This document shows, piece by piece, positions 1 through 7,730 of a DNA stretch of 64,000 bases. The stretch covers positions 1 to 64,000 of the forward strand of contig CAZIUA010000005.1 in NCBI GenBank assembly GCA_964542315.1, given 5' to 3'. This DNA is from UBA11524 sp964542315 (GTDB lineage: Bacteria > Bacillota > Clostridia > Christensenellales > Aristaeellaceae). The position numbers and the translations under genes were made by a program. Under the pieces are notes generated by a model. It did not search any database, was not told where the DNA came from, and saw nothing but the letters and a program-made list of their open reading frames with translations. The number at the start of each line of letters is the position of its first letter. The first letter of the stretch is position 1.

Positions 1-93
1 CTCCACCGCATGCGTGTGCCACACGTCCGCTCCTGAGAGATACGCACACTTTTCCGGCAGGGATAATCGAGCGATCAGGTCTGCATGTTTCAA
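1..93 (-). CDS. GH3 family beta-glycosidase, N-terminal fragment (runs off the window)
   Basis: Only the first 31 codons are present. Read on the minus strand from a TTG at 93, they give a peptide containing ARLSLPEKCAYLSGADVWHT, which matches the usual opening of GH3 beta-glucosidases (a 'LTLEEKxxLLSG..FW.T' pattern). A ribosome site AAAGGTGGG lies about 7 nt upstream, and no ATG or GTG in this frame fits, so TTG is the likely start. GH3 enzymes release terminal beta-linked sugars from oligosaccharides. The gene follows the histidine kinase with an 86-bp gap on the same strand, so it may be co-transcribed with the two-component pair. The catalytic aspartate lies outside the window, so the family call rests on this short N-terminus. 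Confidence 0.7.
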   Translation of the reverse strand, partial: MKHADLIARLSLPEKCAYLSGADVWHTHAVE

Positions 94-179
94 ATTGCGT
101 CCCACCTTTCTACCATCATGAAGCCATTTTCTTCTCAAGTCATCGCCTTCTTGCACCGTCCGCAGCGCCCGAGCTCCGA

Positions 180-1520
180 TCACAGCTGGCGCGCGCCCGA
201 CACGGGGATCGGGATCAGGATGGACACGATGAACCAGTTGTGCTCCTGCTTGATGGTCATGTGTCCGTCGTATTTCTCCACCGCCAGGCGGATGCCCTTG
301 ATGCCGTAACCATGCATTTCAGGGTTCTGCTTGGTGGTCGGCAGGTCTTCCGCCGTGCGCAGGATCTCCTCTTCGCAATAATTGCTGATGTGGATCATCA
401 GGAAGTGGTTCTCGGAGAACACGCTGACCTTGATCAGCCGCTTCTCCACCTCATCGATCTTGCGCTCGTATTCGATGGCGTTATCCAGCGCATTGCCGAA
501 GATGGAGCAGATATGCACCACATCCAGGAAGCCCATTTCCCGTGCATCCACATAGCACTCCATCGTGATCTTCTCGCTCCGGGCGAGGTTGCGCTTTGTG
601 CCGAGGATCACATCCAGCACGGTGTTGCCCGTGTCGTACTGTGCCTCGTAGTTGCTGACGACCTCCTCCATATTCTGCAGCTCCTCCTCGTATTTCTGCG
701 AGTGGCTGACGCTGCGGATATAGTGAATCAGATGCTTGATGTCATGGTAGACCTGCTGCATCTGGTCATTGTTGACCTTGAACTGCTGATACTGCGCATA
801 CTGATTATCCAGCATGCTTTGCATCAGGCGAACATTCACCTTCATCTGCATCGCGCAGGAGAATTCCTCCATCGCGAAGAGCGCCATCATGCCCGCAAAG
901 TCCGACACCATGCGCACGAACAGCACGCCGCCGCCCATGCTGATGCCGAAGATGGATTCCGGCGCCCAGAAGCTGACATTGCTCAGCGCGAACGCACCGA
1001 TGGTGACGGCGAAATTGGAGAAGAGCTCCCGATGGCTGAAGCGCAGCGGACGCTCCTTGCGGTGTGCCTGCCGATACAGCGTGATGCCCAGCGGCACGAG
1101 CACCAGCACATACACCACGAACATGATCAGCAGGAACGCACCCGTATCCGGGCCATGGATGACCCCCAGGCTGCACAGATACACATTGACCAGGTAGGCC
1201 ATTGCCGCGGCGAATTCCGCCTGCATCAGCGCATGGCACCAATGCTGCAGCACCACGCTGGTATTTTCCTTGATGCCCAGGCGGAGGTAGAGCATCATCG
1301 TCAGCAGGCAGACGATCATCACCGCCACCCAGACCACCGCCGGTTTGCCCGCATGGGCGAAATTCAGCGACATCATCACCGGGAAGAACGCCGCGATCAG
1401 CAGCAGCGCCCGCCTGCCCCGGATCCGCTTTTCGTTGCAGAGGATGTGCAGCGTACACACGGCCCATTGGGCCACCGCTGTGAATTCAGGTGGAAAGAAG
1501 ACCGCCATGCGTTCGATCAT
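180..1520 (-). CDS. GHKL-type sensor histidine kinase (AgrC/LytS-like)
   Basis: A 446-residue membrane kinase. The first ~210 residues contain about six hydrophobic segments. A helical stretch follows with an H-box around residue 258 (QQVYHDIKHLIHYIRS), an N-box near 342 (GNALDNAIEY) and a glycine-rich ATP loop near 403 (GYGIKGIRLAV). This is the GHKL ATPase arrangement of peptide-sensing kinases such as AgrC. Its ATG overlaps the stop codon of the upstream response regulator as ATGA, so the two are translationally coupled partners. The signal is not evident; no AgrB or obvious AgrD lies beside it. Downstream on the same strand is a GH3 enzyme, so control of glycan use is one possibility. Confidence 0.9.
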   Translation of the reverse strand: MIERMAVFFPPEFTAVAQWAVCTLHILCNEKRIRGRRALLLIAAFFPVMMSLNFAHAGKPAVVWVAVMIVCLLTMMLYLRLGIKENTSVVLQHWCHALMQAEFAAAMAYLVNVYLCSLGVIHGPDTGAFLLIMFVVYVLVLVPLGITLYRQAHRKERPLRFSHRELFSNFAVTIGAFALSNVSFWAPESIFGISMGGGVLFVRMVSDFAGMMALFAMEEFSCAMQMKVNVRLMQSMLDNQYAQYQQFKVNNDQMQQVYHDIKHLIHYIRSVSHSQKYEEELQNMEEVVSNYEAQYDTGNTVLDVILGTKRNLARSEKITMECYVDAREMGFLDVVHICSIFGNALDNAIEYERKIDEVEKRLIKVSVFSENHFLMIHISNYCEEEILRTAEDLPTTKQNPEMHGYGIKGIRLAVEKYDGHMTIKQEHNWFIVSILIPIPVSGARQL

Positions 1521-2230
1521 CGGTGGGCGCCTCCCATATAATTCATCAGCGCCTCCATAAAGGGCTTATAACGCAGCCGCGAGAAGGACAATTCATGTCC
1601 AGCCACGATCACATCGTCCTTTTTGACGCGCTCCACATGGGCCAGGTTGACCAGATAACAGTTGTTGCAGCGGCAGAAAGGGGCATTCCTGAGTTTTTCT
1701 TCAATGCTTTTGAGCGTATCGTTGATATGGAAGGATCCCTTTGTATAATAGAGCCTGACGGCGTGTTTTTCGGTCTCAATGTAGTAGATCTGCGAGATAT
1801 CCAGGCGGATGAGTCCCTCGCTGGTGGTGACGGAGATATAATGCTCCGCGCGCTGCTGAAAGGCTTCCCTGGCATGATCCAGGGTGCTGCGGAAGCTGAT
1901 GCGGTTGATGGGTTTGAGGATGTAGTCCAGCGCATGCACGCTATGGCCCTGCACGGCATAGGAGGTCATGCTGGTGATGAAAACGATCAGCACGCGCTGA
2001 TCATGCTGTCGGATCTGCCGGGCGACGCTGATGCCGTCCATCCCGGGCAGCTGAATATCCAGCAGGAGCAGGTCGTATCCGCCCACGGCGTAATAGTGGT
2101 CGAGCATGTCCGACCCGTTGTCGAACACGCGCAGCTCGCACACCTCATCCAGCTCTTCAAAATAGCTCTGGATCTCCTGGCTGATCTGTTCGCGGTGCAG
2201 TTCATTATCTTCCACAAGCGCGATCTTCAT
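1517..2230 (-). CDS. LytTR-family response regulator
   Basis: A 237-residue two-component regulator. Residues 1-120 form a receiver domain with the acidic residue in VEDNE, phospho-acceptor Asp58 in DLLLLDIQLPGMDG and the conserved lysine near 106 (DYILKP). Residues ~135-235 form a LytTR DNA-binding domain (ISVTTSEGLIRLDISQIYYIE, CRCNNCYLVNLAHV). The start is placed at the ATG at 2230 because an AAAGGGG ribosome site lies just upstream and the receiver begins there (MKIALVEDN). It is co-transcribed with, and overlaps by 4 nt, the GHKL kinase that should phosphorylate it. LytTR regulators usually bind direct repeats upstream of surface, peptide or carbohydrate genes. Confidence 0.92.
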   Translation of the reverse strand: MKIALVEDNELHREQISQEIQSYFEELDEVCELRVFDNGSDMLDHYYAVGGYDLLLLDIQLPGMDGISVARQIRQHDQRVLIVFITSMTSYAVQGHSVHALDYILKPINRISFRSTLDHAREAFQQRAEHYISVTTSEGLIRLDISQIYYIETEKHAVRLYYTKGSFHINDTLKSIEEKLRNAPFCRCNNCYLVNLAHVERVKKDDVIVAGHELSFSRLRYKPFMEALMNYMGGAHR

Positions 2231-2295
2231 GAGTGCACCCCTTTCGCGGCGCTGCAAGCCTGTATGTCATCTGTGTTGGTTTGCCGATCGCCCGC

Positions 2296-2340
2296 ACCGG
2301 GGCTGGCCGCTTCCATCACGGCATGCAGCCAGTCCCCGGC
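2296..2340. other. Imperfect GC-rich inverted repeat in the gap between the GH3 fragment and the response regulator
   Basis: CCGGGGCTGGC and GCCAGTCCCCGG flank a ~20-nt loop. It lies between the GH3 fragment, which ends at 2383, and the regulator start at 2230. It could end or slow transcription, but it lacks a clear T-run in either direction. Confidence 0.35.
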
Positions 2341-2382
2341 CGGGATCGATCATTGTTCAGGCGCGATGGGCGCCCGATGGGT

Positions 2383-3722
2383 TCACGCCGCCTTGGCCTT
2401 CTTCTTCTTCAGCAGCCAGCGGACGATCACCAGCACTTCAGCCAGACCCAGCACCAGGCCCACGCTGAGGTTGATGGTGTTCATCATCTTGTCCACAGCG
2501 TTGCCGCTCGCGCTGGCCTCCAGTGCCGCCGCAGCAGCCACCGCATCGGCATAGTAGCCGCTGTTGGCCGTGGTGTACAGCACGTTCTTGCACGCCTGGC
2601 GCATGGTCTTGACCAGCGTGGCGGACTCAATGTCAGTGAACTGGTTGGAGGCTGCCATACCCTGGCCGAGCATCAGGTCGTTGCCCGCGCGGACGGCGGC
2701 ATCGCTGATCTGATAGCCGTAGGAGCCGTTGTAGTCGGAGATCACCGTGCCGATGAAGCCCCACTCGCCGCGCAGGACGTCAGTGAGCAGCGGCTTGTTG
2801 CTGATGACCGGCACCGGGCCGAGGAAGTTGTAGGAGGTCATGATGCCCATGACGTAGTTGTCGAAATCGAAATGCTTGATGACCGTCTCAAAGGGCTTGA
2901 GCACGTTCTCGCGGAAGTTCTGTTCCGTCATGTAGGTCAGCAGGAACGCGCAGCGGTTCGTCTCCTGATCGTTGGCCACGAAGTGCTTCAGATAGGGATA
3001 CACGCCGAACTTCGCCGCACCGTTGACCTCAGCGGAAGCCATCAGGCCGGAGAAGGTGCCGTCCTCGGAGAAGTATTCGAAGTTGCGGCCGGAGAACGCG
3101 GAACGATGCAGGTTCATGGCCGGGCCATACCAGCCGAAGCTGTTGGCGCTGGCGAATTCCTGAGCGATGGCGTCGCCGACCTTCTCAGCCAGCGCCTTGT
3201 TCCAGGTCTGCGCCAGAAGCACCTCCGTGCAGAACTGCGTGCCCATGTCGCCCGTGAGGTAGTTGGAATAGCCGGAGGGGCCGTCGAACTCACTCGTGGC
3301 CACCTTGCCAACTGATTCGATGGCAGCGGTGTTCCAGCCGGCGGTGTTGATGAGGGTGATCATGTCCTGCACGGACAGCTGATCCAGCAGCAGCTCCCAC
3401 TGGGGATCGTCATAGGGCTTGCCGGACAGATCCGCCAGGGTCAGGCCGTTCTTGGCCCCGAGGGTGGGCATGACATCGTTGGGATCATCAAAGTCGGTGG
3501 GATCGTAGTTGCGGTTGCCATATGCCCAGCTCTGCACCACCTTGGATTCCTCCTTGGACAGTTCCAGAGCCGCATGGGGCGCAACGGCCTGCGCCAGGTT
3601 GGCGAAGTGATCCTTACGGGAGAGGTAGGTCTTGTCCTTGCCCTCCATGTTGGCGAAGCGGTTCTCGACCGCCTGCTGATCGCTGGGACGGCCGCCGTCA
3701 TAGATCACATCCGCATCGAGGG
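2383..3722 (-). pseudogene. GH3 glycoside hydrolase, permuted type, missing its N-terminal part
   Basis: About 445 in-frame codons encode the C-terminal portion of a GH3 enzyme in which the (beta/alpha)8 barrel follows the other domain. Visible GH3 features are SEFDGPSGYSNYL, the YGPAMNLHRSAFSGRNFEYFSEDG stretch (positions ~3050-3130), KHFVANDQE, and the nucleophile region GFIGTVISDYNGSYGY. The protein ends in a hydrophobic segment and a lysine-rich tail (WLLKKKKAKAA), so the whole enzyme was membrane-anchored. Permuted clostridial GH3 proteins are about twice this long. The reading frame enters abruptly from the end of the sigma-like gene at about 3722. A GTG at 3708 exists but has no ribosome site. 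It is a truncated gene or a mis-joined assembly piece, unlikely to make a working enzyme as drawn. Confidence 0.75.
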
Positions 3723-5065
3723 TACTGCGCCTTCGTCATGATGACGAAATTCGGCTTGAGCCCTTCTTCCGCCTTGATGACAAAGCCTTTTTCGATCAGC
3801 TGCGCCAGGGGGAACTGATCCGCCTCCGTGAGGCACTGGGGATCAAATCCGGCGAAGATCAGCTTTTCCAGTACGGTGCGCAGGGTCTTGTATTCCGGCG
3901 TCCACGCGTCCATCATGCACACGATCTCGCTCTGGCCGAAATCATGCAGGCCGAACCAGTAGAAGCCGTCGTTGCACATGCTGCCATTGTAGGCGAAGGT
4001 TTCGCGCTCGGGGAAGTCATTCTGCGTGCGGTCGAAGCCCAGGGGCCAATACTTGCCGCCATCGGGGCGGATGGGCGGCTCGGGCGTTTCGGTCGGCATG
4101 GGCAGGCGCCGCGTGAACAGGTAGATCAGCAGCCAGAGCAGCTTGTTCATCGACCGGTCGCTGCCGATGAAGCCGATGTCTCGGATGGTATGCTCCTGCC
4201 GCAGGATATGCGTGACGATGGCATCGCACAGCGTCGCCTTATGCGCCTTGAACACATCGAAGATCGCGGCCTCCTGCGCGGTGGTGGAGATCATGAAGGT
4301 CGTGAAGTAGCGTCCGTTGGCTTCACTGATGAACTCCTGCTCTACCAGCCATTTCAGGTCATGCTCGATATAGGGGCTGGCCACGCCTAACATGCCGGCC
4401 AGTTCGCTCACCGTGCGCCCCTGCGCGTAGCAGGCGCAGCAGATATTCTGCATCAGCAGGTTCTTTCGCAGCGCCTTCACCGCGCTGTCCGGTGTGTCAA
4501 GTCCATTGATGCCCACACCGAGCGTGCGGGGGCGATAAATAAATTCAGTCTGCTCCATATTCGTCGCTCCTTTTCTGATTTTCTTGCGTCCATCAAACAG
4601 GTACCAGCGGACGGTCGCCTCACTGATGGCCAGTCGGCGAGCGATCTCCCGCTGAGGGATCTGTTCCACATAGTAGAGGATGAAGATCTCGCGTTGCATG
4701 CGGCTGAGGTTCATCACGCGCTGATGCACCCAGCTGCGCAACTGTTCGGTTTCCTCCCGTTCGGCCAAGGTGAACGCAAAGTCCGCCGGTTCAGGCTGAC
4801 TATCCTCCAGCGGAACGGCTTGATGGCTCGTCATCCGCCGCAGCGATTTGAGCCACACATACCGCGCCACCCGCCACAGCAGATGCTCCGGTTGCACGAC
4901 CTCGCGGCCCTGGCTCTTTTCCTTTTTCACGGTGGAAAAGAACTGTAGCCACACCTCCTGCGCCAGTTCTTCCGCCTGATGCGCCTGTCCGGTCTTGGCA
5001 TACGCCCACCGCAGCAGCGCCGCAGACTCCTCCTCCACCATCCGGCGGAACAGCTCGGTCATCAT
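3698..5065 (-). CDS. Sigma-70-like regulator with long C-terminal extension, 3' end probably truncated
   Basis: A 455-residue protein. Residues ~1-50 resemble sigma region 2 (AYAKTGQAHQAEELAQEVWL) and ~115-165 resemble region 4, with a helix-turn-helix (QREIARRLAISEATVRWYLF). A second winged-helix-like segment follows near residues 210-245 (GRTVSELAGMLGVASPYIE) and then a ~200-residue domain I do not recognise. Such extended ECF-like factors occur in Clostridia. The ATG at 5065 follows an AAGGAGAG site. The last codons (KPNFVIMTKAQY, then PRCGCDL and stop) change character exactly where GH3 coding sequence begins, so the natural C-terminus is probably missing a short piece. Target genes are unknown. 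Confidence 0.75.
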   Translation of the reverse strand: MMTELFRRMVEEESAALLRWAYAKTGQAHQAEELAQEVWLQFFSTVKKEKSQGREVVQPEHLLWRVARYVWLKSLRRMTSHQAVPLEDSQPEPADFAFTLAEREETEQLRSWVHQRVMNLSRMQREIFILYYVEQIPQREIARRLAISEATVRWYLFDGRKKIRKGATNMEQTEFIYRPRTLGVGINGLDTPDSAVKALRKNLLMQNICCACYAQGRTVSELAGMLGVASPYIEHDLKWLVEQEFISEANGRYFTTFMISTTAQEAAIFDVFKAHKATLCDAIVTHILRQEHTIRDIGFIGSDRSMNKLLWLLIYLFTRRLPMPTETPEPPIRPDGGKYWPLGFDRTQNDFPERETFAYNGSMCNDGFYWFGLHDFGQSEIVCMMDAWTPEYKTLRTVLEKLIFAGFDPQCLTEADQFPLAQLIEKGFVIKAEEGLKPNFVIMTKAQYPRCGCDL

Positions 5066-5239
5066 TTTCTCTCCTTCCTTTTTGGATTCTCAGAAGCTTC
5101 TGCCTATATAGTACCACAAAACCTCCTCCCGTTGGGGTCTTCGACCCTTTTCTCCTTATTATGTAGGCAGGCCATCCATGCGGCGGTATGAGAGTCGCTC
5201 CCTGCCCCATGGCCTTCCAAAGTATTTTGCGCTCCCCCC

Positions 5240-5268
5240 TTGACAAGCCGTGCATAGCGCGTTATAAT
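5240..5268 (+). promoter_or_regulatory. Consensus sigma-A promoter for the amino-acid ABC operon
   Basis: TTGACA (5240-5245), a 17-bp spacer and TATAAT (5263-5268): a perfect match to both hexamers. Start of transcription is expected near 5275. Confidence 0.9.
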
Positions 5269-5274
5269 TCAATC

Positions 5275-5298
5275 ATTCATCACGCTAAAGTGATGAAT
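5275..5298. promoter_or_regulatory. Perfect palindrome at the expected start site (operator or 5' hairpin)
   Basis: ATTCATCAC, six bases, then GTGATGAAT. It begins about 7 bp after the -10 box, so a bound repressor would block initiation. Alternatively it folds into a stem at the very 5' end of the mRNA. No regulator gene is adjacent. Confidence 0.65.
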
Positions 5299-5328
5299 AA
5301 GTAAAGAAACATCATGGAGGGCATGGAC

Positions 5329-6105
5329 ATGAAGAAGCTGCTGGCTATTTTGATCGCACTGATGATGCTGCTGACCCTGGCGACGGCGGAAGGCGCAAGC
5401 GACAAGCTTTATGTGCAGAACAAGGGCGTGCTGGTGGTGGGCGTCACCGAGTTCGCCCCGATGGACTACCGCGACGCAAACGGCGATTGGATCGGCTTCG
5501 ATGCGGATGTGGCCAAGGCCTTCGCCGCCGAACTGGGCATCCAGGTCGAATTCGTGGAGATCGACTGGGACAGCAAGCTCCTGGAGCTCAATGGCCGCAC
5601 GGTGGATTGCATCTGGAACGGCATGACCCTGACCGATGCGATGAAGGCCGCCATGGCCTGCTCCAATGCATACATGAACAACGCGCAGGTGGTGGTGGTT
5701 CGTGCTGACAAGGCGGACGCCATCCAGAGCGTTGCAGATCTGGCCGGCCTGGCCTTCGCGGTGGAAGCTGGCAGTGCCGGTGAGGCAGAGGTCGCCGCGC
5801 TGAACCTGGACTACACCCCCGTGACGGCGCAGGCGGATGCCCTGATGGAGGTCGCTGCCGGCACCTCCGATGCAGCGGTGATCGATGCGCTGATGGCCGC
5901 CGCCATGATCGGCGAAGGCACGGGCTATCCGACCCTGACCTACACCATCGGCCTGAACAGCGAGGAATACGGCGTGGGCTTCCGCGTGGATTCCGATCTG
6001 GTGGAAGCGCTCAATGCCTTCCTGTGCAAAGCCTGGGCGGATGGCAGCCTGCAGGCCATCGCCGAACAATACGGCGTGCAGGCCGCGCTGATCCCGCAGG
6101 AATAA
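5329..6105 (+). CDS. Polar amino-acid ABC transporter, substrate-binding protein
   Basis: A 258-residue exported protein of the bacterial solute-binding family 3. It begins with a signal peptide (MKKLLAILIALMMLLTLATA) and continues with KGVLVVGVTEFAPMDYRDANGDWIGFDADVAKA in positions ~5427-5525, the family's hallmark opening. A GGAGG site at 5316-5320 sits 8 nt before the ATG at 5329, so that start is preferred over ATGs at 5314 and 5323. It should capture a polar amino acid outside the membrane and deliver it to the permease encoded next. The two following genes complete a three-gene importer driven by the promoter at 5240. No lipobox cysteine is visible, so release or another form of anchoring is possible. 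The exact ligand cannot be read from sequence. Confidence 0.9.
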   Translation: MKKLLAILIALMMLLTLATAEGASDKLYVQNKGVLVVGVTEFAPMDYRDANGDWIGFDADVAKAFAAELGIQVEFVEIDWDSKLLELNGRTVDCIWNGMTLTDAMKAAMACSNAYMNNAQVVVVRADKADAIQSVADLAGLAFAVEAGSAGEAEVAALNLDYTPVTAQADALMEVAAGTSDAAVIDALMAAAMIGEGTGYPTLTYTIGLNSEEYGVGFRVDSDLVEALNAFLCKAWADGSLQAIAEQYGVQAALIPQE

Positions 6106-6130
6106 CGCGGTTCTCCCCGCAAAGAGGTGA

Positions 6131-6835
6131 ATGACGATGCAGCAGTTCCTTCAGAGCATGGCGCAGCAGATGCCCACCGTGCTTTCCGCGCTGAACGAGG
6201 GCTTCGGCCAGACGCTCCGGTTGTTCTTCGTCACGCTGCTGGGGGCGCTGCCGCTGGGGCTGGTGATCTGCCTTGGCTCCATGAGCACCTTCAAGCCCCT
6301 GAAGTGGCTGACCCGCATGGTGGTGGGCATCATCCGCGGCACCCCGCTGATGATCCAGATGCTGCTGTTCTACTACTTTCCCGGCCTGGTGCTGCAAAAC
6401 AATGTCTGGGGCAGCGGTGAGCGCGGACGCTTCACGGCGGCGGCCATCGCCTTCATCATCAATTACGCCTGCTATTTCTCCGAGATCTACCGCGGCGGCA
6501 TCCAGGGGATCCCCGCCGGTCAGGAGGAGGCCGGACTGGTGCTGGGCATGACACCGTCGCAGATCTTCCTGCGCGTCAAGCTGATGCAGATGATCAAGCG
6601 CATCGTGCCGCCGCTGTCCAATGAGGTCATCACGCTGGTGAAGGATACCTCGCTGGCGCGCATCATCGGCCTGCAGGAGATCATCTGGGCCGGGCAGGCC
6701 TTCATGAAGGGCAGCCGGGGCATCTCCGGTGCGATCTGGCCGCTGTTCTTCACCGGCGTGTATTATCTGGTGTGGAACGGGGCGCTCTCCTGGCTCCTGA
6801 CGCGCCTGGAGAAGAAGCTGGACTATTTCCGCTAA
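6131..6835 (+). CDS. Polar amino-acid ABC transporter, permease
   Basis: A 234-residue inner-membrane permease of the HisM/GlnP type. It has a cytoplasmic N-terminus, a 'FFVTLLGALPLGLVICLG' first membrane helix, and the family's EAA-like coupling loop (GQEEAGLVLGMTPSQIFLRVKLMQ, positions ~6518-6590) that contacts the ATPase. KDTSLARIIGLQEI is another family signature. The listed ATG at 6131 follows AGAGGTG by only 1-2 nt; an ATG two codons on (6137) has better spacing. It lies 25 bp after the binding-protein gene and 14 bp before the ATPase gene. Confidence 0.93.
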   Translation: MTMQQFLQSMAQQMPTVLSALNEGFGQTLRLFFVTLLGALPLGLVICLGSMSTFKPLKWLTRMVVGIIRGTPLMIQMLLFYYFPGLVLQNNVWGSGERGRFTAAAIAFIINYACYFSEIYRGGIQGIPAGQEEAGLVLGMTPSQIFLRVKLMQMIKRIVPPLSNEVITLVKDTSLARIIGLQEIIWAGQAFMKGSRGISGAIWPLFFTGVYYLVWNGALSWLLTRLEKKLDYFR

Positions 6836-6849
6836 AGGAGGATGAACGC

Positions 6850-7635
6850 ATGTGTATGCTGCGTGTGGAAGGGCTGGAAAAGCGTTTCGGCGCCACCAGG
6901 GTGCTCTCCGGCGTGAGCTTCACCCTGGCGCAGGGGGAAACGCTGGCGCTCATCGGCTCCTCCGGCAGCGGCAAAAGCACGCTGCTGCGCTGCCTGAACT
7001 TCCTTGAGCAGCCCGACTGCGGACGCATCCTCCTGCAGGAGGAAGTGCTGCTGGATGCATCGGCGCGTCCATTGTCCGAGCGGGAGCGCCGCCGCAATCG
7101 GCTCCACTTTGGCCTGGTGTTTCAGAATTTCAACCTCTTTCCGCAGTATACGGCGCTGCAAAACGTCATGCTGGCGCGTCAGCTTCTAGCCCGTCAGCAG
7201 CCGGATCACCGCGCGCACCGCAAGGAGATCCAGCAGCAGATCGAGGAGGAATCGCGCCGCCTGCTGACGCAGATGGGCTTGCAGGATCGCATGGAAAACT
7301 ATCCCCATCAGCTCTCCGGAGGACAATGCCAGCGCGTCGCCATCGCCCGGGCGCTGAACCTGCACCCGGATGTGCTCTGCTTTGATGAGCCGACCTCGGC
7401 GCTGGATCCGGAGCTGACGGGCGAGGTGCTTCGCGTCATCCGCGAATTGGCGGACCGCAACACCACCATGCTCATCGTGACCCATGAGATGGGGTTCGCG
7501 CGTGAAGTCGCCGATCAGGTATGCTTCATGGATGAAGGACGCATCTGCGAGCGCGGCACGCCGGAGGAGGTCTTCCTGCATCCCCAGCAGGCGCGGACGC
7601 GGCAATTTCTCGCCAGGTATCAGGGCGGACTGTAA
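6850..7635 (+). CDS. Polar amino-acid ABC transporter, ATP-binding protein
   Basis: A 261-residue ATPase. It shows Walker A (GSSGSGKST near residue 38), the Q-loop (FQNFNLFPQYT), the signature LSGGQCQRVAIARAL, Walker B (VLCFDEPTSALDPE) and the H-loop (IVTHEMGFA). These place it in the GlnQ/HisP group that powers polar amino-acid import. The start at 6850 follows AAAGGAGGA (6833-6842); an in-frame ATG further upstream would overlap the permease without a ribosome site. The family usually reads LSGGQ-Q-R; here the position after LSGGQ is cysteine, a mild variation. This is the last gene of the operon and is followed by a bidirectional terminator. Confidence 0.93.
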   Translation: MCMLRVEGLEKRFGATRVLSGVSFTLAQGETLALIGSSGSGKSTLLRCLNFLEQPDCGRILLQEEVLLDASARPLSERERRRNRLHFGLVFQNFNLFPQYTALQNVMLARQLLARQQPDHRAHRKEIQQQIEEESRRLLTQMGLQDRMENYPHQLSGGQCQRVAIARALNLHPDVLCFDEPTSALDPELTGEVLRVIRELADRNTTMLIVTHEMGFAREVADQVCFMDEGRICERGTPEEVFLHPQQARTRQFLARYQGGL

Positions 7636-7663
7636 AGCCAGAGTCAGCCGACTTGAATGAGAC

Positions 7664-7724
7664 AAAATGCAAAAGCGCGCCAGCCCCTGCACAACGGCAG
7701 CGGTTGACGCGCTCTATTTTGCAT
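7664..7724. terminator. Bidirectional terminator between the ABC operon and prs
   Basis: AAATGCAAAAGCGCG pairs with CGCGCTCTATTTTGCATT across a GC-rich loop, giving A/T-rich stem ends on both sides. It separates two convergent genes. Confidence 0.6.
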
Positions 7725-7730
7725 TCTGAC

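Noticed and set aside
240..1541. Histidine-rich 433-codon plus-strand frame opposite the sensor kinase.
   Set aside because: Shadow of the kinase gene on the other strand.
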